Below the pieces are notes generated by a model, which did no database searches, was not told the origin of the DNA, and saw only the letters and a program-made list of their open reading frames with translations. The position numbers and the translations under genes were made by a program. Shown here one piece after another: positions 1 through 12,293 of a DNA stretch of 64,000 bases. The DNA is from Glebionis coronaria. Taxonomy: Eukaryota > Streptophyta > Magnoliopsida > Asterales > Asteraceae. The stretch's first letter is position 1; every line of letters begins with the position of its first letter. The stretch is taken from the NCBI GenBank assembly GCA_025667525.1, contig CM046877.1, forward strand, positions 292,140,364 through 292,204,363, read 5' to 3'.

Positions 1-234
1 TTTTTTCTTTGTTTGAGATTCGAATACAATGATTGAGTGATGAAATCCCAAATCAAGGTTGTGTTTTCACACTTTTGGAGTACTTGTTAATTTTTGTGAT
101 ACGTATACAATATATTAATAATATTCACACAAAAAACGAAAACCGATAATACGTATTAGTAGAGTGCTACTAATACAAATAGTTATTATGGATAATATAA
201 AAACAACATTTGTTCAAATCAAAACACAACACGC
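1..234 (-). other. Untranslated leader of Gypsy element F (partial)
   Basis: This AT-rich stretch has no convincing reading frame. On the minus strand it lies just downstream of the primer binding site and LTR of element F, so it should be the start of the untranslated leader. The gag-pol region of F would lie to the left of the window. Confidence 0.6.
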
Positions 235-235
235 C

Positions 236-252
236 TCCCGGCAGCGGCGCCA
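236..252 (-). promoter_or_regulatory. Primer binding site of element F (tRNA-Asp type)
   Basis: The plus-strand bases ending CGGCAGCGGCGCCA resemble the 3' end of tRNA-Asp including its CCA, so the minus strand carries the complementary primer binding site. It sits three bases from the TG end of the LTR, the expected spacing. This PBS type is typical of Athila/Tat Gypsy elements. It fixes the strand of F and marks the neighbouring LTR as the 5' LTR. Confidence 0.8.
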
Positions 253-255
253 AAA

Positions 256-3200
256 TGATAGTTGTAAAAAACGCCCTTGTTTAGGAAAACAAAGAAGTAA
301 TTAGGGTAAGCAATTAATACGACGATTTAGGAAAATCGTGCACTAAAATGACCCAAGTGTGAGTTCGTTCTCAAGGAGGCTAGTGTGTTATGTGTGTAAT
401 GATTTGAATTAATTATTTGTGATTAATATTATGAAGAAAGAAAAGAAAAATGAAGACGGATACGAGAAAATTACACTAAGACGTAAAAGATGTAAAACCG
501 TAAAATGGGGTAAAATAAAATTTTATTCTAAAAAATTAAAAACAATTACTAAAAATCCACTAAAATATTCTAGGGGTTTACAAAAAATCAAAACTTGCTA
601 AAACTATTTATTTAATTAAATAGTAATTTTTAAATGCTAATTAAAGCCCTAAAAATCAAAATTAACTAATAAAAAGCCCAAATCAAGGTTTTAAAGTTTG
701 TAAACCTCTAAAATAACCTAATTAAACTAAAAGTATTTTTCTAAATTTTAAATCCACTAAAAACAATTTTTAAATGCTTAAAAACTATAAAAATATTAAA
801 ATAATCCTAGAAAATAATTAAAAGGTGCTAAAAATATTTGGAAAGTTGTAAAATCCTAACTTAATGTATAAAACCTAGGAAAAATATAAAAAGTGAAAAA
901 TCTTAATAAAAACTAAAAATGATTATTTTAATAATAAAATAATAATAAAAAATTCAAAGTTTATAAAAAACTCTAAAAAGTTGCAAACTAGTTAGTTTTA
1001 ACCTAAATAAAATAGAAATGAAGTTGAAATTACAAAATACCCCTATTGGGCCTTGAAATGGGCCAAAAGTTCAAACAGACCCCTTAATGGGCTTTTTATG
1101 GCCCAATAAGAAAAATGTTGTCCAAATAAGCCCAAAACTTCCTATCTGACTTAAAATTTTATTTTAAGAACAAAACTCTGAAGGCCCAGTAGCTGAAAAT
1201 GTGTTTAAGCTAGCTTATTTCAAAGCAGCTTATCCTTAATGGCCTTTTTGGCCCATTAAGCTATAAGCTGATTCCATAAGCTAAAATTTGACACACAAGC
1301 TTCTTTTGAGTTACCAAAGAGATCTGTAAAAAGAAAACTTGAAAAAGCACAAGAAATAAGCCTGAAATAAGCCAAGACTCTCTTCACAAAATGACAAAAT
1401 AGTCGTTTTTTGAGTTCTAGACCACCTCAAGTGCTGATTCAAGTTTCAAAAGGTTTTAAATGACTTAATTAAGCAAAATAATCAAAAAATTTTCCAATAA
1501 GCACACTGAATAAGCCAGAACAAGCAGATAAGCCCTTATGTAAAAGTCAACTTAATGAATTTTCTAGTCAAACTTAAAAGTCAAACCCTAATAAGCTCCA
1601 GATCAAATTAATGGGTCAAATAAGGAAGATCTATTACAAAAACAAGTTGTTGCAAGTCTTGATAAGCCAAAATGGCTTATGAATAAGCTGTTTGATGTTT
1701 GACATTAGCAGGGGCTAGTTTTGGAGGTTGAGCAGTGGGAAAAGTTTCCACTGCTTGACCAAATTGACTATTTGTCTTATGTGACTTTTTTGTGGATTCA
1801 GGTTATGCAAAGGCACCCAAATGATCAGTTAATCATGAGGAGTCAATAACAACAACAAAATCACAATTTCAATCAGCCAATCAATATAGTTTAATCAAAA
1901 CATCACTAGATACGCGTCAGACATGAACAATAAGCAGTTATCACTAAATAAGCACTTTTAGCAAGATTCAGCCAGCCAAACGTCACCAAATGCATACACA
2001 AGCTATAATTAATTCAAATGAACATAAATTAACAAGTTTCACGCAATGGTTCAAAGTCTAGATCAAGATTTAAGCACAAAAATGTTACTGATGAACAAGA
2101 ACAAGCAGATTTCAACACTTGCTGATATACATGACCACAAGGCCATATTCAAACACTCAAATCTACTTAACAGGTTATAATGAGTATGTTTAATCTCTTG
2201 TTATCCCTAAGCATGCATATAAGTTAAGTGTTTCCAAAATCTTAGGTCAAAAAAAGCAGATTTCCAACTTTTATAGCACAATCAAGAAATTGATGTTTTA
2301 AAGCCTAGAACTTGCAGAAAATAGCATACAACCAAGTATATTGCAGATACAAACACAAGTAACCAACAAACACAAACTCAATTTCAACTTATGCACTTAA
2401 ACAAGTTAACCCAAACACCCCTTATCTTTTTCAATCCAATATTTAAACAAGTATAAGTGTGATTCAATGTTACCCAAGCCCAATCAAACACAATAACAGA
2501 TATATTATGAAGTATCAAGCAAAAATTAAGCCACAAAAACAACAAGAACACTAGTAGAACACAAAATCATAAAAATCAAGTATTTTCATATTTTTAGGTT
2601 CAAGGGCTCAAACCTCATGAATGTAAATCCACACTCATAAATTTTGAGCTGATGTGCCTAGCAAAACAAGGCACAAGCTTCCACAAACAAGCTGCTAAGA
2701 TTCAACAAGGTTAGAACAATAATATGAAAAACAGAAAGGTGACAAAAACTTGATTGATGCAACCTTTGTACCCACTTCTTGATGATCCCCAAACCACAAG
2801 CTCCCAATACCTTGATAAGCTCCTTATCAGGGTATTTAGACCACTTGCAGCCCAAAAATTCCAAGAATGTACGAAAGACTCAGCAAAATATCAAGATTTT
2901 TGGAACATATGCAATTTCTTGCACACTCTTTGAAAACAGGTTTTAATACTTCAAAAACACAAGCATGAAACAATAATAAGAAGTAAATAAGATTAGCACT
3001 TGGGTTTTTTTCACAAATTCAAACACTTTCCCATTAATCATGAAGGACGATTTACAGAAAAGTGATCAAAGGAAAAACCAAGAGCAAGCTGCTATGAAGC
3101 AGGTCCTATGCCTTTTATAGGCTACAAATGTTCTAGAAATGCAAGAAAAAACGTTAAACCCTAATGCTTGAAGTCCTAATTTTGCCCTTGCAGATTTTTA

Positions 3201-4319
3201 AAACTTGGAATCATGTGACGGTATGTTGGCTGTTTGTGGACATGTGAGCTGTTGGAATTGCATCAAGGGCTCACAAAGAGCTTAAGTTTGAAGCTACAAT
3301 CTTGGACGTTGGATGGCTGGCAGTTTTTGGCATCTTCCTCACAAGACCGTGTATAAGGTTGGTGGCATGTGACATGTGGTGATGTGGCATGCAAAGTGAA
3401 GGTTGGGATGTGTTTAGTTCCACCATAATCTTAAATATGGAGAGGATTAAGGCTTAATTGCAAGTAATGAAGGAATACCCAATTTGATTAACAACATGAA
3501 GAACACACGTTTTAATCTGTTTTGGGTTTTAAATATGGTGTTTAGCGCCTTAATTAATAAATTAATTAAGGTTTGTTAAGTCTGGTGTGAGTGGAAGATG
3601 ACATGGAGGAAGGGTGAGTTTTGATTGGTTGTGGGAGGTGACTAGGGTACGTGGCAGGCTGCCACTGGTTAAGGTAAGTTTGTTTGTCTGCCCATTTTAG
3701 TCCTTCTTTTCTGTTTTTCTTGTCACTTGAAGTTTTAATCAGCCAAACACTATTTCCTTTGCATAACAAGTTTCATTTTTTATACTTTGGCCACAAAATG
3801 TTTTCCAAAGTGTAATCAAGGACTTGTTTTGTAATTTGATGATATTTGAAGGGCTGTTTGGGCATTTTCTTCAAAGATTATGGTCTTGACTTGTATTGTT
3901 GACTTCTTGGAGGACTGAAATTGACAAGTCTTTCATTTTTGAGGGACCATTATTGCCAATTCTTCAAAGTGGATGGCCCTTTTTGTAATTTTGACAAACT
4001 TTAAGGGCCAAACTTGTAATTATAAATATAAAAGGGTTTAAAGTGTCAATTCTGCAATATTGGAGGACCCTTCTTGCATAATCTTCAATTCTTCAAGGGT
4101 TTTTCTTGGAAAATCTTCATTAGGGCTTGGATCTTTGTGCGGCTTCGTTTCCCGTGTTCGTTTTTGCTTGTTCTTTGTGATCTTTTGTCATTTTCTCAAT
4201 ATCCGTACCTAAGATATACAATGAACAAATACAAGCATATATATGGTCTTTTTGATGATGTTTTGTACATTTAAAGCCCAAAAAGAACGATGAGATCATG
4301 TATAAAAGCCATCTCATCA
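256..4319 (-). mobile_element. 5' LTR of Gypsy element F (4.06 kb, Athila/Tat-like)
   Basis: The LTR runs from TGATAG to CTCATCA and has the TG...CA ends of an LTR. Its limits are supported by the PBS on the left and by solo LTR E (11225-15007), which matches it in reverse complement at both ends. It is long and AT-rich, with many stretches containing AAGCTTATT-like words. A TATA box lies at 3111-3120 on the minus strand. The small reading frames inside it (for example 2658-2864, 3566-3769, 4120-4428) have no recognisable domains and are chance frames. The bases right of it (GTGGG from 4320) should be one copy of the target duplication; the other copy lies outside the window. Confidence 0.8.
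3111..3120 (-). promoter_or_regulatory. TATA box of LTR F
   Basis: On the minus strand this reads CTATAAAAGG, a strong plant TATA box. The equivalent position in LTR E carries the related CTATAAAAGG at 12284-12293 on the plus strand. Transcription of F would begin roughly 30 bases downstream, heading left. Confidence 0.6.
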
Positions 4320-4532
4320 GTGGGATATCGAGAGAAGGCAATAAAATTGCACTAGGACATTGAGCAAAAAGATCATTCCAAGAAATGGTATTCTCATCGT
4401 CATCATCATCATAATAGTACGGACGCACAAGAGGAGGAGTATAAGCCTCGATATTCGATATTTGCTCTTGTCGGCTTGCCCTCTACAAGATAGCTGGGAG
4501 TTGACCTGAAGTCTCGACAATAGGAGCTAAAG
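4320..4532 (-). other. Leader fragment of Gypsy element G
   Basis: This short piece lies between the right end of LTR F and the PBS of element G. It is what remains here of the G leader after F inserted. On the minus strand it reads through an acidic run encoded by GAT/GAC repeats near 4400-4420, but no recognisable protein is present. The rest of G would lie beyond F, outside the window. Confidence 0.55.
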
Positions 4533-4550
4533 TCCCCGGCAGCGGCGCCA
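4533..4550 (-). promoter_or_regulatory. Primer binding site of element G (tRNA-Asp type)
   Basis: Plus-strand TCCCCGGCAGCGGCGCCA matches the tRNA-Asp 3' end closely, so G is a minus-strand Gypsy element of the Asp-primed type. Two bases separate it from the LTR start at 4553. G and F share the PBS type, but their LTRs differ completely. Confidence 0.85.
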
Positions 4551-4990
4551 TTTGATTTAGAGATTTTACTCGTTGAAAGAGTTCTCGTATGTCTAATCGA
4601 ATTGATCACGGTTAAATGTGCGACTTAGTCGTCTTTGGTGAATAAAAGAAAAGGGTTGTCGTTGTTTAAACTAATTAAAGCATAAAAATAAAAGCGAGGA
4701 AAGATTAAACTAAAAAATAAATGACGAAATATAAAAGAAATTAAAAATAAAAATGAAAACTTTAACTTAAATGACAAAATTATAAAACTCAAATGAAAGA
4801 CTAAACGAAAATAAAATAATTCATAGTAAGTTTAAAACATAAAACACTAAAATAAAATACTTTAAAAATAAACTAAGAAAAGACAAATTAAAATAAAGCT
4901 TAAGAAAAATAAGATAAGATAAGTAAAAACAAGACTTAAGAAATGGCGGGAAAAATAATATTGAAAATTAATTTGGACAAAAACTAATTA

Positions 4991-5246
4991 ATTCCGCAAT
5001 TTAAAAAAATTAAATTAATTTCACAATTAAACAAATAATTTCGCAATTAAACAAATAATTTCGCAATGCTGGAAATATGAATTAATTTCGCAATATTAGA
5101 AAAGTAATTAATTCCGCAATGTTAGAAATATTCAATTCCGCAATAAGTGTAAATGAATAATTCCGCAATCCTGTTCTTGATTCAATTTTGCAATTCAAAA
5201 AAATGTTCAATTTCGCAATTCACAAAAAAGTTCAATTTCGCAATTC
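4991..5246 (-). repeat. Array of TCCGCAAT/TTCGCAAT motifs in LTR G
   Basis: The motif AATTCCGCAAT or ATTTCGCAATT recurs about ten times, spaced 10-35 bases apart by AT-rich sequence. Each copy has a single CpG at its centre. The array lies in the PBS-proximal part of the LTR, which should be transcribed as the RNA leader. Similar arrays occur in four other elements of the window. Confidence 0.8.
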
Positions 5247-5511
5247 ACAAAAAAAGTTCAAATATGGGTTCCACGATCAAACATCAAATTAATAACAAAT
5301 ATTAAATTGTAAACATTCTATAGAACTTTTTTGTTTCAATTAAACTTATTAATTTCAAATATTAAATTTAATTTAACAAATATTTAAATTAATAACAAAT
5401 ATCAAATTTATTAATACTTTAATATAGAACTTTTTTGTTTCAATTAAACATTCTATAGTAAGATTTGATGTAACTCCATATTTCTTTGATTATTGCGAAA
5501 TTGAACTTTTT
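5225..5511. repeat. Imperfect fold-back segment at the end of LTR G
   Basis: A 20-base perfect inverted repeat (AAAAAGTTCAATTTCGCAAT at 5225-5244, its complement at 5492-5511) closes a 287 bp AT-rich segment. Weaker inverted similarity continues inwards. Inside, a 27-base exact direct repeat beginning TATAGAACTT occurs at 5319-5345 and 5423-5449. The segment sits at the broken junction between G and A. It could be a rearrangement scar or a small fold-back insertion. Confidence 0.6.
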
Positions 5512-5515
5512 ATTA

Positions 5516-6108
5516 ATAATCAAACCCGTTTTCTATTTAAAGAGATATGGTCATTGTTTTTAAAGAAGCAAATATCCATGAAGACATTTTCCGTTTTAGT
5601 GATTGTTTGGAAACGATTCTGGTGGCAATAAGATTTCTCTTATTTTGACAAAATAAGTGCACTGACACGTACACTAATTTGTGTTAGACCAAGTTATAAA
5701 GTAAACTTGATCCCTTACAAGGTTTTAAAGTAAACCATGCCCGAGAAAATGAATTCTCGTTGAGAGCCAACGTTTTCAAAAGAAATACATGACTTTAATG
5801 CGAAAAGCGGGTTGCAGTCAGAAATAACTACAAGCCATGTGGGCATGGTTTAAAATATGTACAACTTTTATACGGACTCTATTTATGGCGCCGTGTCAAT
5901 TTTAATTGACATTTATAAAGCCGTAAATATTACCGTACTAAAAGACATGCCCGGTTTTAAAAGAAAAAATATTTTTGGGTTTTCTTGATCTATATTTTTT
6001 ATGGTTTTTGTAGATTTTATATTTTTGTCTTTTTCTTTTTGTGGTTTATATATATACGATAATATACAAGATCATGATCAAAGGATACGCTAGAATAGTT
6101 TACCACCA
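5516..6108 (-). other. 3' non-coding region of Copia A (truncated)
   Basis: From about 5522 to 6108 this matches, in reverse complement, the region just after pol in Copia B (53864-54480), including a block with GGCGCCATAAATAGAGTCCGTATAAAAGTT-like content shared by both. In B, another 2.7 kb and a 3' LTR follow; in A they are missing because the element is cut at about 5515. Confidence 0.75.
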
Positions 6109-7035
6109 CTATTCTGCAGATTCTTCTGCCAACTCCTGAAGAGTCGCTGGTGAGAATGATTTCATGCCCAGTTTTTCGATCAAAAACTCAATGCGTCCTC
6201 GATCCAAGGCCTTTGTGAATATGTCTGCCAGCTGATATTCAGTGTTGACAAAATATAGCTCGATGACTCCATTTTCCACTTGCTCTTTGATGAAGTGGTA
6301 GCGTATGTCAATGTGCTTTGCTCTGGAGTGTTGAACGTAGTTGCAACAAAGAGCAATGGCGCTTTTGTTGTCGTAGTACATCGAGATTTTGTTGAATCCA
6401 AGACTGTAGTCTGTCAGCTGAGATCGCATCCAAAGAACTTGAGCACATCATCCGGACATAGCAATGTATTCAACCTTAGTACTTGAAATCGTAGCGCTTT
6501 TCTGCCTTTTTGATGCCCAACTAATAAGTCTGTCTCCAAGAAGTTGCACACTGCCAGAAGTGCTACGTCTAGTATCTTAACACCCAACATAATCCGCATG
6601 TGCATATGATATTAGTGCAATAGAGGAATCCTTCGGATACCATAGACCACGATTAAGTGTTCCTTTAAGGTACCAAAATATCCGTTTCACAACATGTAAG
6701 TGCTTTTCGGTAGGCCGAGCCTGATACCGGGCACACATGCATATAGCAAATTGCAAATCAGGCCTGCTAGCAGTCAGATAGAGAAGGGTGCCGATCATTC
6801 CACGATAAAGTTTCGGATCGACAACAATCCTATCCATATCTTCATCTAACTTGGATCTCTCCACCATTGGAGTATCCACGGGGTCGCAGTTTTCAAACTT
6901 ATACTTCTTTAAAGATTCTAGAGCATATTTGGATTTATTAATAAAGATGCCTCTGGGATTTTGAGAAATCTGTAATCCTAAGAAAATTGAGATTTTTCCC
7001 ATCATCGACATCTTAAACCGTGCGGACATTATTTT
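6109..7035 (-). pseudogene. Copia A: end of reverse transcriptase and RNase H
   Basis: Minus-strand frames 7029-6577 and 6429-6109 carry the palm-to-connection part of the Copia reverse transcriptase (the MGKISIFLG block) and RNase H (a DNKSAIAL block, then [12 protein letters not shown] and LADIFTKAL). Three in-frame stops break it: TAG at 7036-7038 directly after the [12 protein letters not shown] stretch, TAA just after the ADYVGC block at about 6577, and a TGA in the region before 6429. The matching region of B is open. Together these would form the C-terminal end of Pol. Confidence 0.85.
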
Positions 7036-8764
7036 CTAAAAACGGTCAGACAGTCTTTGAGTAGTGGCAGCAAATATGATATCATCAACGTAAATTTCTA
7101 CCAGTATCATGTCGTTGTCTTCCTTGAGAATGAACAGTGTCATGTCCACTTTGCCTTTGGAGAAGCCTTCTGAGATGAGATATGATGATAGAAGATCGTA
7201 CCACGCGCGTGGAGCTTGTTTCAACCCATAGAGATCCTTCTTAAGCTTGTACACATGGTTAGGATATTCTGAGTTGACAAATCTATTCGGTTGACTTACA
7301 TAGACATCTTCCTTAAATTCACCATTAAGAAATGTCGTCTTAACATCCATTTGGTAGACGATCATGTTCATGTGAGAAACAGAGGAAAGGAATAGTCTAA
7401 TAGCTTCCAATCGGGCAACAGGAGCAAAGGATTCTTCAAAGTCAATACCCAACGCTTGTTTGTAACCTCGAGCAACCAATCTTGCTTTGTTCTTTAACAC
7501 TCCACCCATTTCATCAAGTTTAACCTTATAAACCCACAACAATGTAAGAATATCGACGTTGTTGGGTAAAGGAACTAATTCCCAAACTTCAAGACCTTGA
7601 AATTCATTAAGTTCCTCTTGCATGGCTTCAATCCATGATGATTGTGTCATGGCTTGTTGCCAATTATTGGGTTCAACTTCGGAGAGAAATTCATCAAAAT
7701 AGCAGTATAATGCACTCTCTTGTAATTGATGGCGTGTAGTGACTGGTGTATCGATATTACCAATAATATTCCAGATTGGGTGATCCTTTGTCCATTTAAT
7801 AGTGTGGTTTTCAATACTTGGTGGTCTGGAGTACACAGTTGTAGGAGCTTCCTCTGATGTTGACGCACCGTTAGGATTGTCGGGTATGTGTGACCCAAAG
7901 AAAGGAATCTCTTGAGAATGAGCATATTCCAAATCGTGATGGTAGTGATCCTCTTCATCATCATTAGGAACGAGTGGGGGTGAGGATGTGGGTGTAGTTT
8001 GAGAATTACTTGGCGATGGTACATCCGGTTCAATGGTGACGGTGGATGTATCGGATTGAGCTCCAATATCTTCATCAACGACTTCAGGAATTGGAGCTAT
8101 CACTGCAGGTGCTGAAAATGTCTCACTAGGGGGATCAAATAATTCATCAAACATAGGTTGAAATAATTCATCCCACTCGGGCCTAGTTGGTGGTGTAAAT
8201 GATGATGAAGTAGGATTGTTGGGGGTTAATCGAGAACTGATAATTCTGGTTCCCATCTCATGAAGCGCGGGTTCAGAGCTGCGTTGCTCAGAAGCCATCG
8301 CTGTCATCTCATCAAAATCGACATCTAAAGTTTCTACATTCTTTCCAAGATGACGATTATAGATTCGGTAAGCTTTCTTTGTGGGTGAATAACCAATGAA
8401 AATACCTATATCGGCCTTCGGTTGAATTTTACCCAAATTTTCACTATTAGTATTTGGATAACACAAGGCACCAAACACATGAAAGAACGAAATATCGGGT
8501 TTACGTCCATGAAGGAGCTCATACTGTGTTTTTCCATGGCGCTTGAGAATGATGGAACGATTTTGGGTATAACATGTTGTAGCCACTGCTTCAGCCCATA
8601 AGAATAAAGGAGCATTGGCGTAAATAAGCATAGTTCTAGCAGCTTCCATAAGAGTACGGTTACGTCTTTCCACGACACCGTTTTGTTGAGGAGTGCGAGC
8701 AACCGATGTTTCGTGTGATATACCAACCTCTTCATAATAAGCTTGTAAAGTTTGATTAACAAAC
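7036..8764 (-). pseudogene. Copia A: C-terminal integrase and reverse transcriptase
   Basis: The frame begins within the integrase core, directly left of the C insertion. It contains the integrase [17 protein letters not shown] block with the third catalytic acid, a variable serine/proline-rich linker, and the Copia reverse transcriptase with [39 protein letters not shown] and the catalytic YVDD. It ends at a TAG (7036-7038). The first catalytic integrase residues lie at 27874-28871, on the far side of element C. This piece is about 88 percent similar to B by eye and is open for 1.7 kb, so the insertion of C was not what killed A first. Confidence 0.9.
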
Positions 8765-10019
8765 TGTAACACCCCATTTTTGAAATGGAATTATCACAGA
8801 AATTATGGCGTGTCATCAAAGCATACAAGGAAAAATGTCTAAACATTACTTGACCATAAAAGGAAAATACCGGAATCAAACATCGGTAGTCTAAAAGTAA
8901 AGCTCATCACACACAAACATAGTATAATAAAGGAAAGGACTAAAAAATGTCCAAAGCATAAGTATCATAAGAAAGGAAATGCATAAAGTAAAGAAGGCTA
9001 GACAGCTTCCAGTCCATATGCACGTACTCTTAGTGTCTATGAGCGTCTCTGAGTACCTTCCGTTTTGGGAACATAGAAAAGGAAAACGGCTGAGCAAATA
9101 CGCTCAGTGCACGGATGTACAATAAAGCATGAATAGGATAAGCATATAACATAATAACAGCGGAAGAAAAACTAAGTCCCGAGTAACCTGGTTAAGTCTT
9201 GATAAAACTGGTTTAATAGTTTGAAAGTCTTATGTTTATCTTATAAAAACTGTTTGACATATTTTACCATTAGCCAATATAGGTCATGAAAATCCACCGT
9301 GCATGAATACTTGGAGGGGTGACCTCATCATGCAAATTAGAGGGGCTGCCTCTAATTTAATATACTAGTTTTTGGGTAGGAGGGATCAGCTCCTTGTGAA
9401 GGATGCAAGGCACACACCACATTCACCATGAAATCCTGAATGAAAACATGTAACTAGGATGCACCCATACGCCCCACATGATAAATATAAATAAATGGCC
9501 AAAAGCTGAAGGGACGCCACGAGCAATCACTCCGCCGTGGTGAAGTCATAACATCAGTGCCTCTAATGTTATGGTTATGGTATCTCCATAACTAGGTGAA
9601 ACTGGTCATGCATGTATATGGCTATAGGTAATCTTAACTAAACATAAGCAATCAAACACATAATTTATACTACGGGAAAACAGTTGACTGCATACGGGGA
9701 ATCCTAATAGGAAAGAATGTCCATACTGAAAGGACGGGAATCCGTACCTTATGTCCAGTGAACGAAGAAGATGAACTGAGAGGAATCCTACTTCTGAATC
9801 ACTAGTGCTACATACATACATACATGAATAAGTATCTGCTTACTAAATACGTAGCTGGTTTTATGTCATGTCTTAGCTTATTTTATGTGTTCTTACCATG
9901 TTTTACTGTTTTAAGGCCTTAAACTGTGTTTTGTCTTATATTCTGTTTAATCTGATTAAGTATTTCTGGTATTTCATGTGTTATTATACTTACTGTGTAA
10001 TTATAAGTAACTTTCCAAA

Positions 10020-10345
10020 AATAGCAGGTTTCCTAAAGTAGAAAGTTTCCAAAAATAGAAAGTTTCCAAAAATAGAAAGTTACCAAAAATAGAAAGTTTC
10101 AAAAAATAGAAAGTTTCCAAAAATAGAAAGTTTCCAAAAACAGAAAGTTTCCAAAAATAGAATTACTGCTTAAAATAGATAAGTTTCTAAAAATAGAAAG
10201 TTTCCATAAATAGATCAGCTGCCTTAATTAAATAAGTTTCCATAAATAGATTAGCTGCCTGAAATAAATAAGTTTCTAAAAATAGAAGGTTTCCATAAAT
10301 AGATTAGCTGCCTTATTTAATTAAGTTTCTAAAAATAGAAAGTTT
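10020..10345. repeat. Tandem AAAGTTTCCAAAAATAG repeats in the 3' LTR of C
   Basis: A 15-17 base unit built on AAAGTTTCCAAAAATAG is repeated head to tail about eight times from 10020 to 10160. Further copies of TAAGTTTC(C/T)A(A/T)AAATAGA, alternating with AGCTGCC blocks, follow to about 10345. The other LTR has the same array with a different number of core units. Confidence 0.85.
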
Positions 10346-12283
10346 CCATAATTAGAAATAAGCTGGTTAAATAAGCTAAGTATATAAGCCTAAGTGTTTT
10401 CATGATTATTTCCTAAGTCATATGATATAATGTGTAGTTTAATAATTATTTCATGTAATTAAATTAAACTATAGGTTAAAATATTTAATTAAAGTATAAC
10501 GTGTTTTTAATTAAATAAGTTAAATACTTAGGTTATAATATGTATTATCATATATTAATAATATAACCTAAGTCATGTTAATTAATTAATTATATCCATG
10601 GTTTTAAAATAATTAATTAATTATAAGTCTTAAATATACAAATACTTAGGTTAATTAATTCCATGATTATTAATAATTAAATAACCTAAGTCATGTTATT
10701 AAATTAATCATATCATTTTATTAATTTAATTTTTAACATAAGATCATAAAACATAAAAAAACTAAACATACACCATGAACCGGATCCAAACTAAAAACAA
10801 TGAACCGGACATGAAATCGACACCGTACCCTGAACCAACTCGGGGTACCCCGTGTCTTACTGCTGCCGTGGGACCCACACGCACCAACCAAGACCGTATG
10901 GTCTTGGTGGTGGTCGGCTTGGCCAAACCGAAACCCCTTCGGGTTTGGTGCAGCCTGCGGCCAAAACAAACACCCCTTAAAACATACTTTTGATTTTATT
11001 TAACCACAAATCATGTTAGATCCATGTTTAATTATTAGGTTTTTGTAAAAACATAACATGTTCTTGATTTATAAAAAGATTAAATCAAAAGAAAAGAGTT
11101 AAAAAGGACTTACCGAATTCGTGGATCAAAAGGATGAAGAACAAACACGATCACCAAGCAAAATTCCAAGATCCAAGATCACAAACCACCTCCTTGTGGT
11201 GGTTGTAGGGTGGCGGTACAAAGGTGATGAGATGGCATTTATACATGATCTCATCGTTCTTTTCGGGCTTTAAATGCATAAAAATGTCATAAAATACCAT
11301 ATATATGCTTGTGTTTGTTTACTTGTGTATTTTAGGTATGGATATCGTGAAAAAGACAAAAGATCACAAGATACAAGGAAAAACGAACACGAGAAACGAA
11401 GTCGTACAAAGAACCGGGCCCTAATCATGGAATTTTCATCAAATACCCTTGAAGACTTGAAGACAAAACAAGATTGATCCTCCAAGAATGAAGAAATGAC
11501 ACTTAAAACCCTTGTATATTGATAATTACAAGTTTGGTCCCTTAAGTTTGTCAAAATTGCAAAAAGGTCCTTCAACTTTGAAGAAATGGCAAGATTAGTC
11601 CCTCAACAATCTCAAATTGCCAATTATGGTCCCTTATGAAGTCAAAGTTAAATTGAAGACCTTTGAAGATCAAAGAAGTCCAAGATCAGTCCTTGAAATT
11701 TCACAAAATGGCAAAAACAATCCTTGATAACCTTTTATCAAAGTTTTGTGCAAAAAATGTCAAAGTGGGAAAGTTATTATCAAAGCAAAATCGTTTTAGG
11801 GCTGAAAAAACCTTTTATGCCAAAAAGTTCAAAAGAAAGGGGCTTAAAGTGACAAGTTGAAAGATTCAAACATAAACTGGCGCTTAACAACTATTTTTCC
11901 CCCAAATTAGGATCAAATGGAGTTACTGTATATCTTTTACACGCCCAGTTTTTACATCCACTTAACTTGGGTTAAAACCTAATTCACCTTGCACACGAGT
12001 AATTCACACCTGCCAAAACCCTTCCCACTCCTAAAAACCCCAATCCCACCACTTGAGGACCCCACCCCCAATTCCCATTCCACCAATCAGCTTACACCTT
12101 GTCCTCCAAGGCACATGACGTGTCCCAAATGAACAGCCAAGATATAATGCTTACTCACAACGCACAAATGAACAGCCAGGATCAAATTTGGACAACTCAT
12201 TCACTCAAAACCGTCAAGGGCAACTTTGGGATTTTCTATGTATTAGGGTTTTGTTATTTGCATTCTAGATAGTTCTTAGAGCT

Positions 12284-12293
12284 CTATAAAAGG
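12284..12293 (+). promoter_or_regulatory. TATA box of solo LTR E
   Basis: CTATAAAAGG lies in an otherwise suitable context. An AATAAAAG polyadenylation-like signal follows about 75 bases downstream (near 12363), as is usual around the R region of an LTR. Confidence 0.6.

Larger units (their letters stand above)
4553..5515 (-). mobile_element. Truncated 5' LTR of Gypsy element G
   Basis: The LTR starts TGATTTAGAG, and its first 150 bases align by eye with the 3' LTR of element H at 58071 (both continue with a GATTTTACTC block and an AATCGAATTGAT block). G and H therefore belong to one family. H shows the full length, about 1770 bp; G keeps under 1 kb. It is cut at about 5515, where sequence homologous to the 3' end of Copia A begins. 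No target duplication is visible at that join, so a deletion or rearrangement removed the rest of LTR G together with the 3' LTR of A. Confidence 0.7.

Noticed and set aside
1..4319. Possible host gene hidden in the long AT-rich left end
   Set aside because: The ends and PBS show it is one long LTR. It matches solo LTR E, and no exon-like stretch was found.
4120..4428. Minus-strand frame of 102 codons with a poly-Asp run
   Set aside because: It crosses the LTR F end into the leader of G, so it joins two unrelated sequences.
10733..10993. Opposed frames of 72-78 codons, repeated at 22894-23154
   Set aside because: They are duplicated only because they lie in the two LTRs of C. There is no domain, and codons overlap on both strands.
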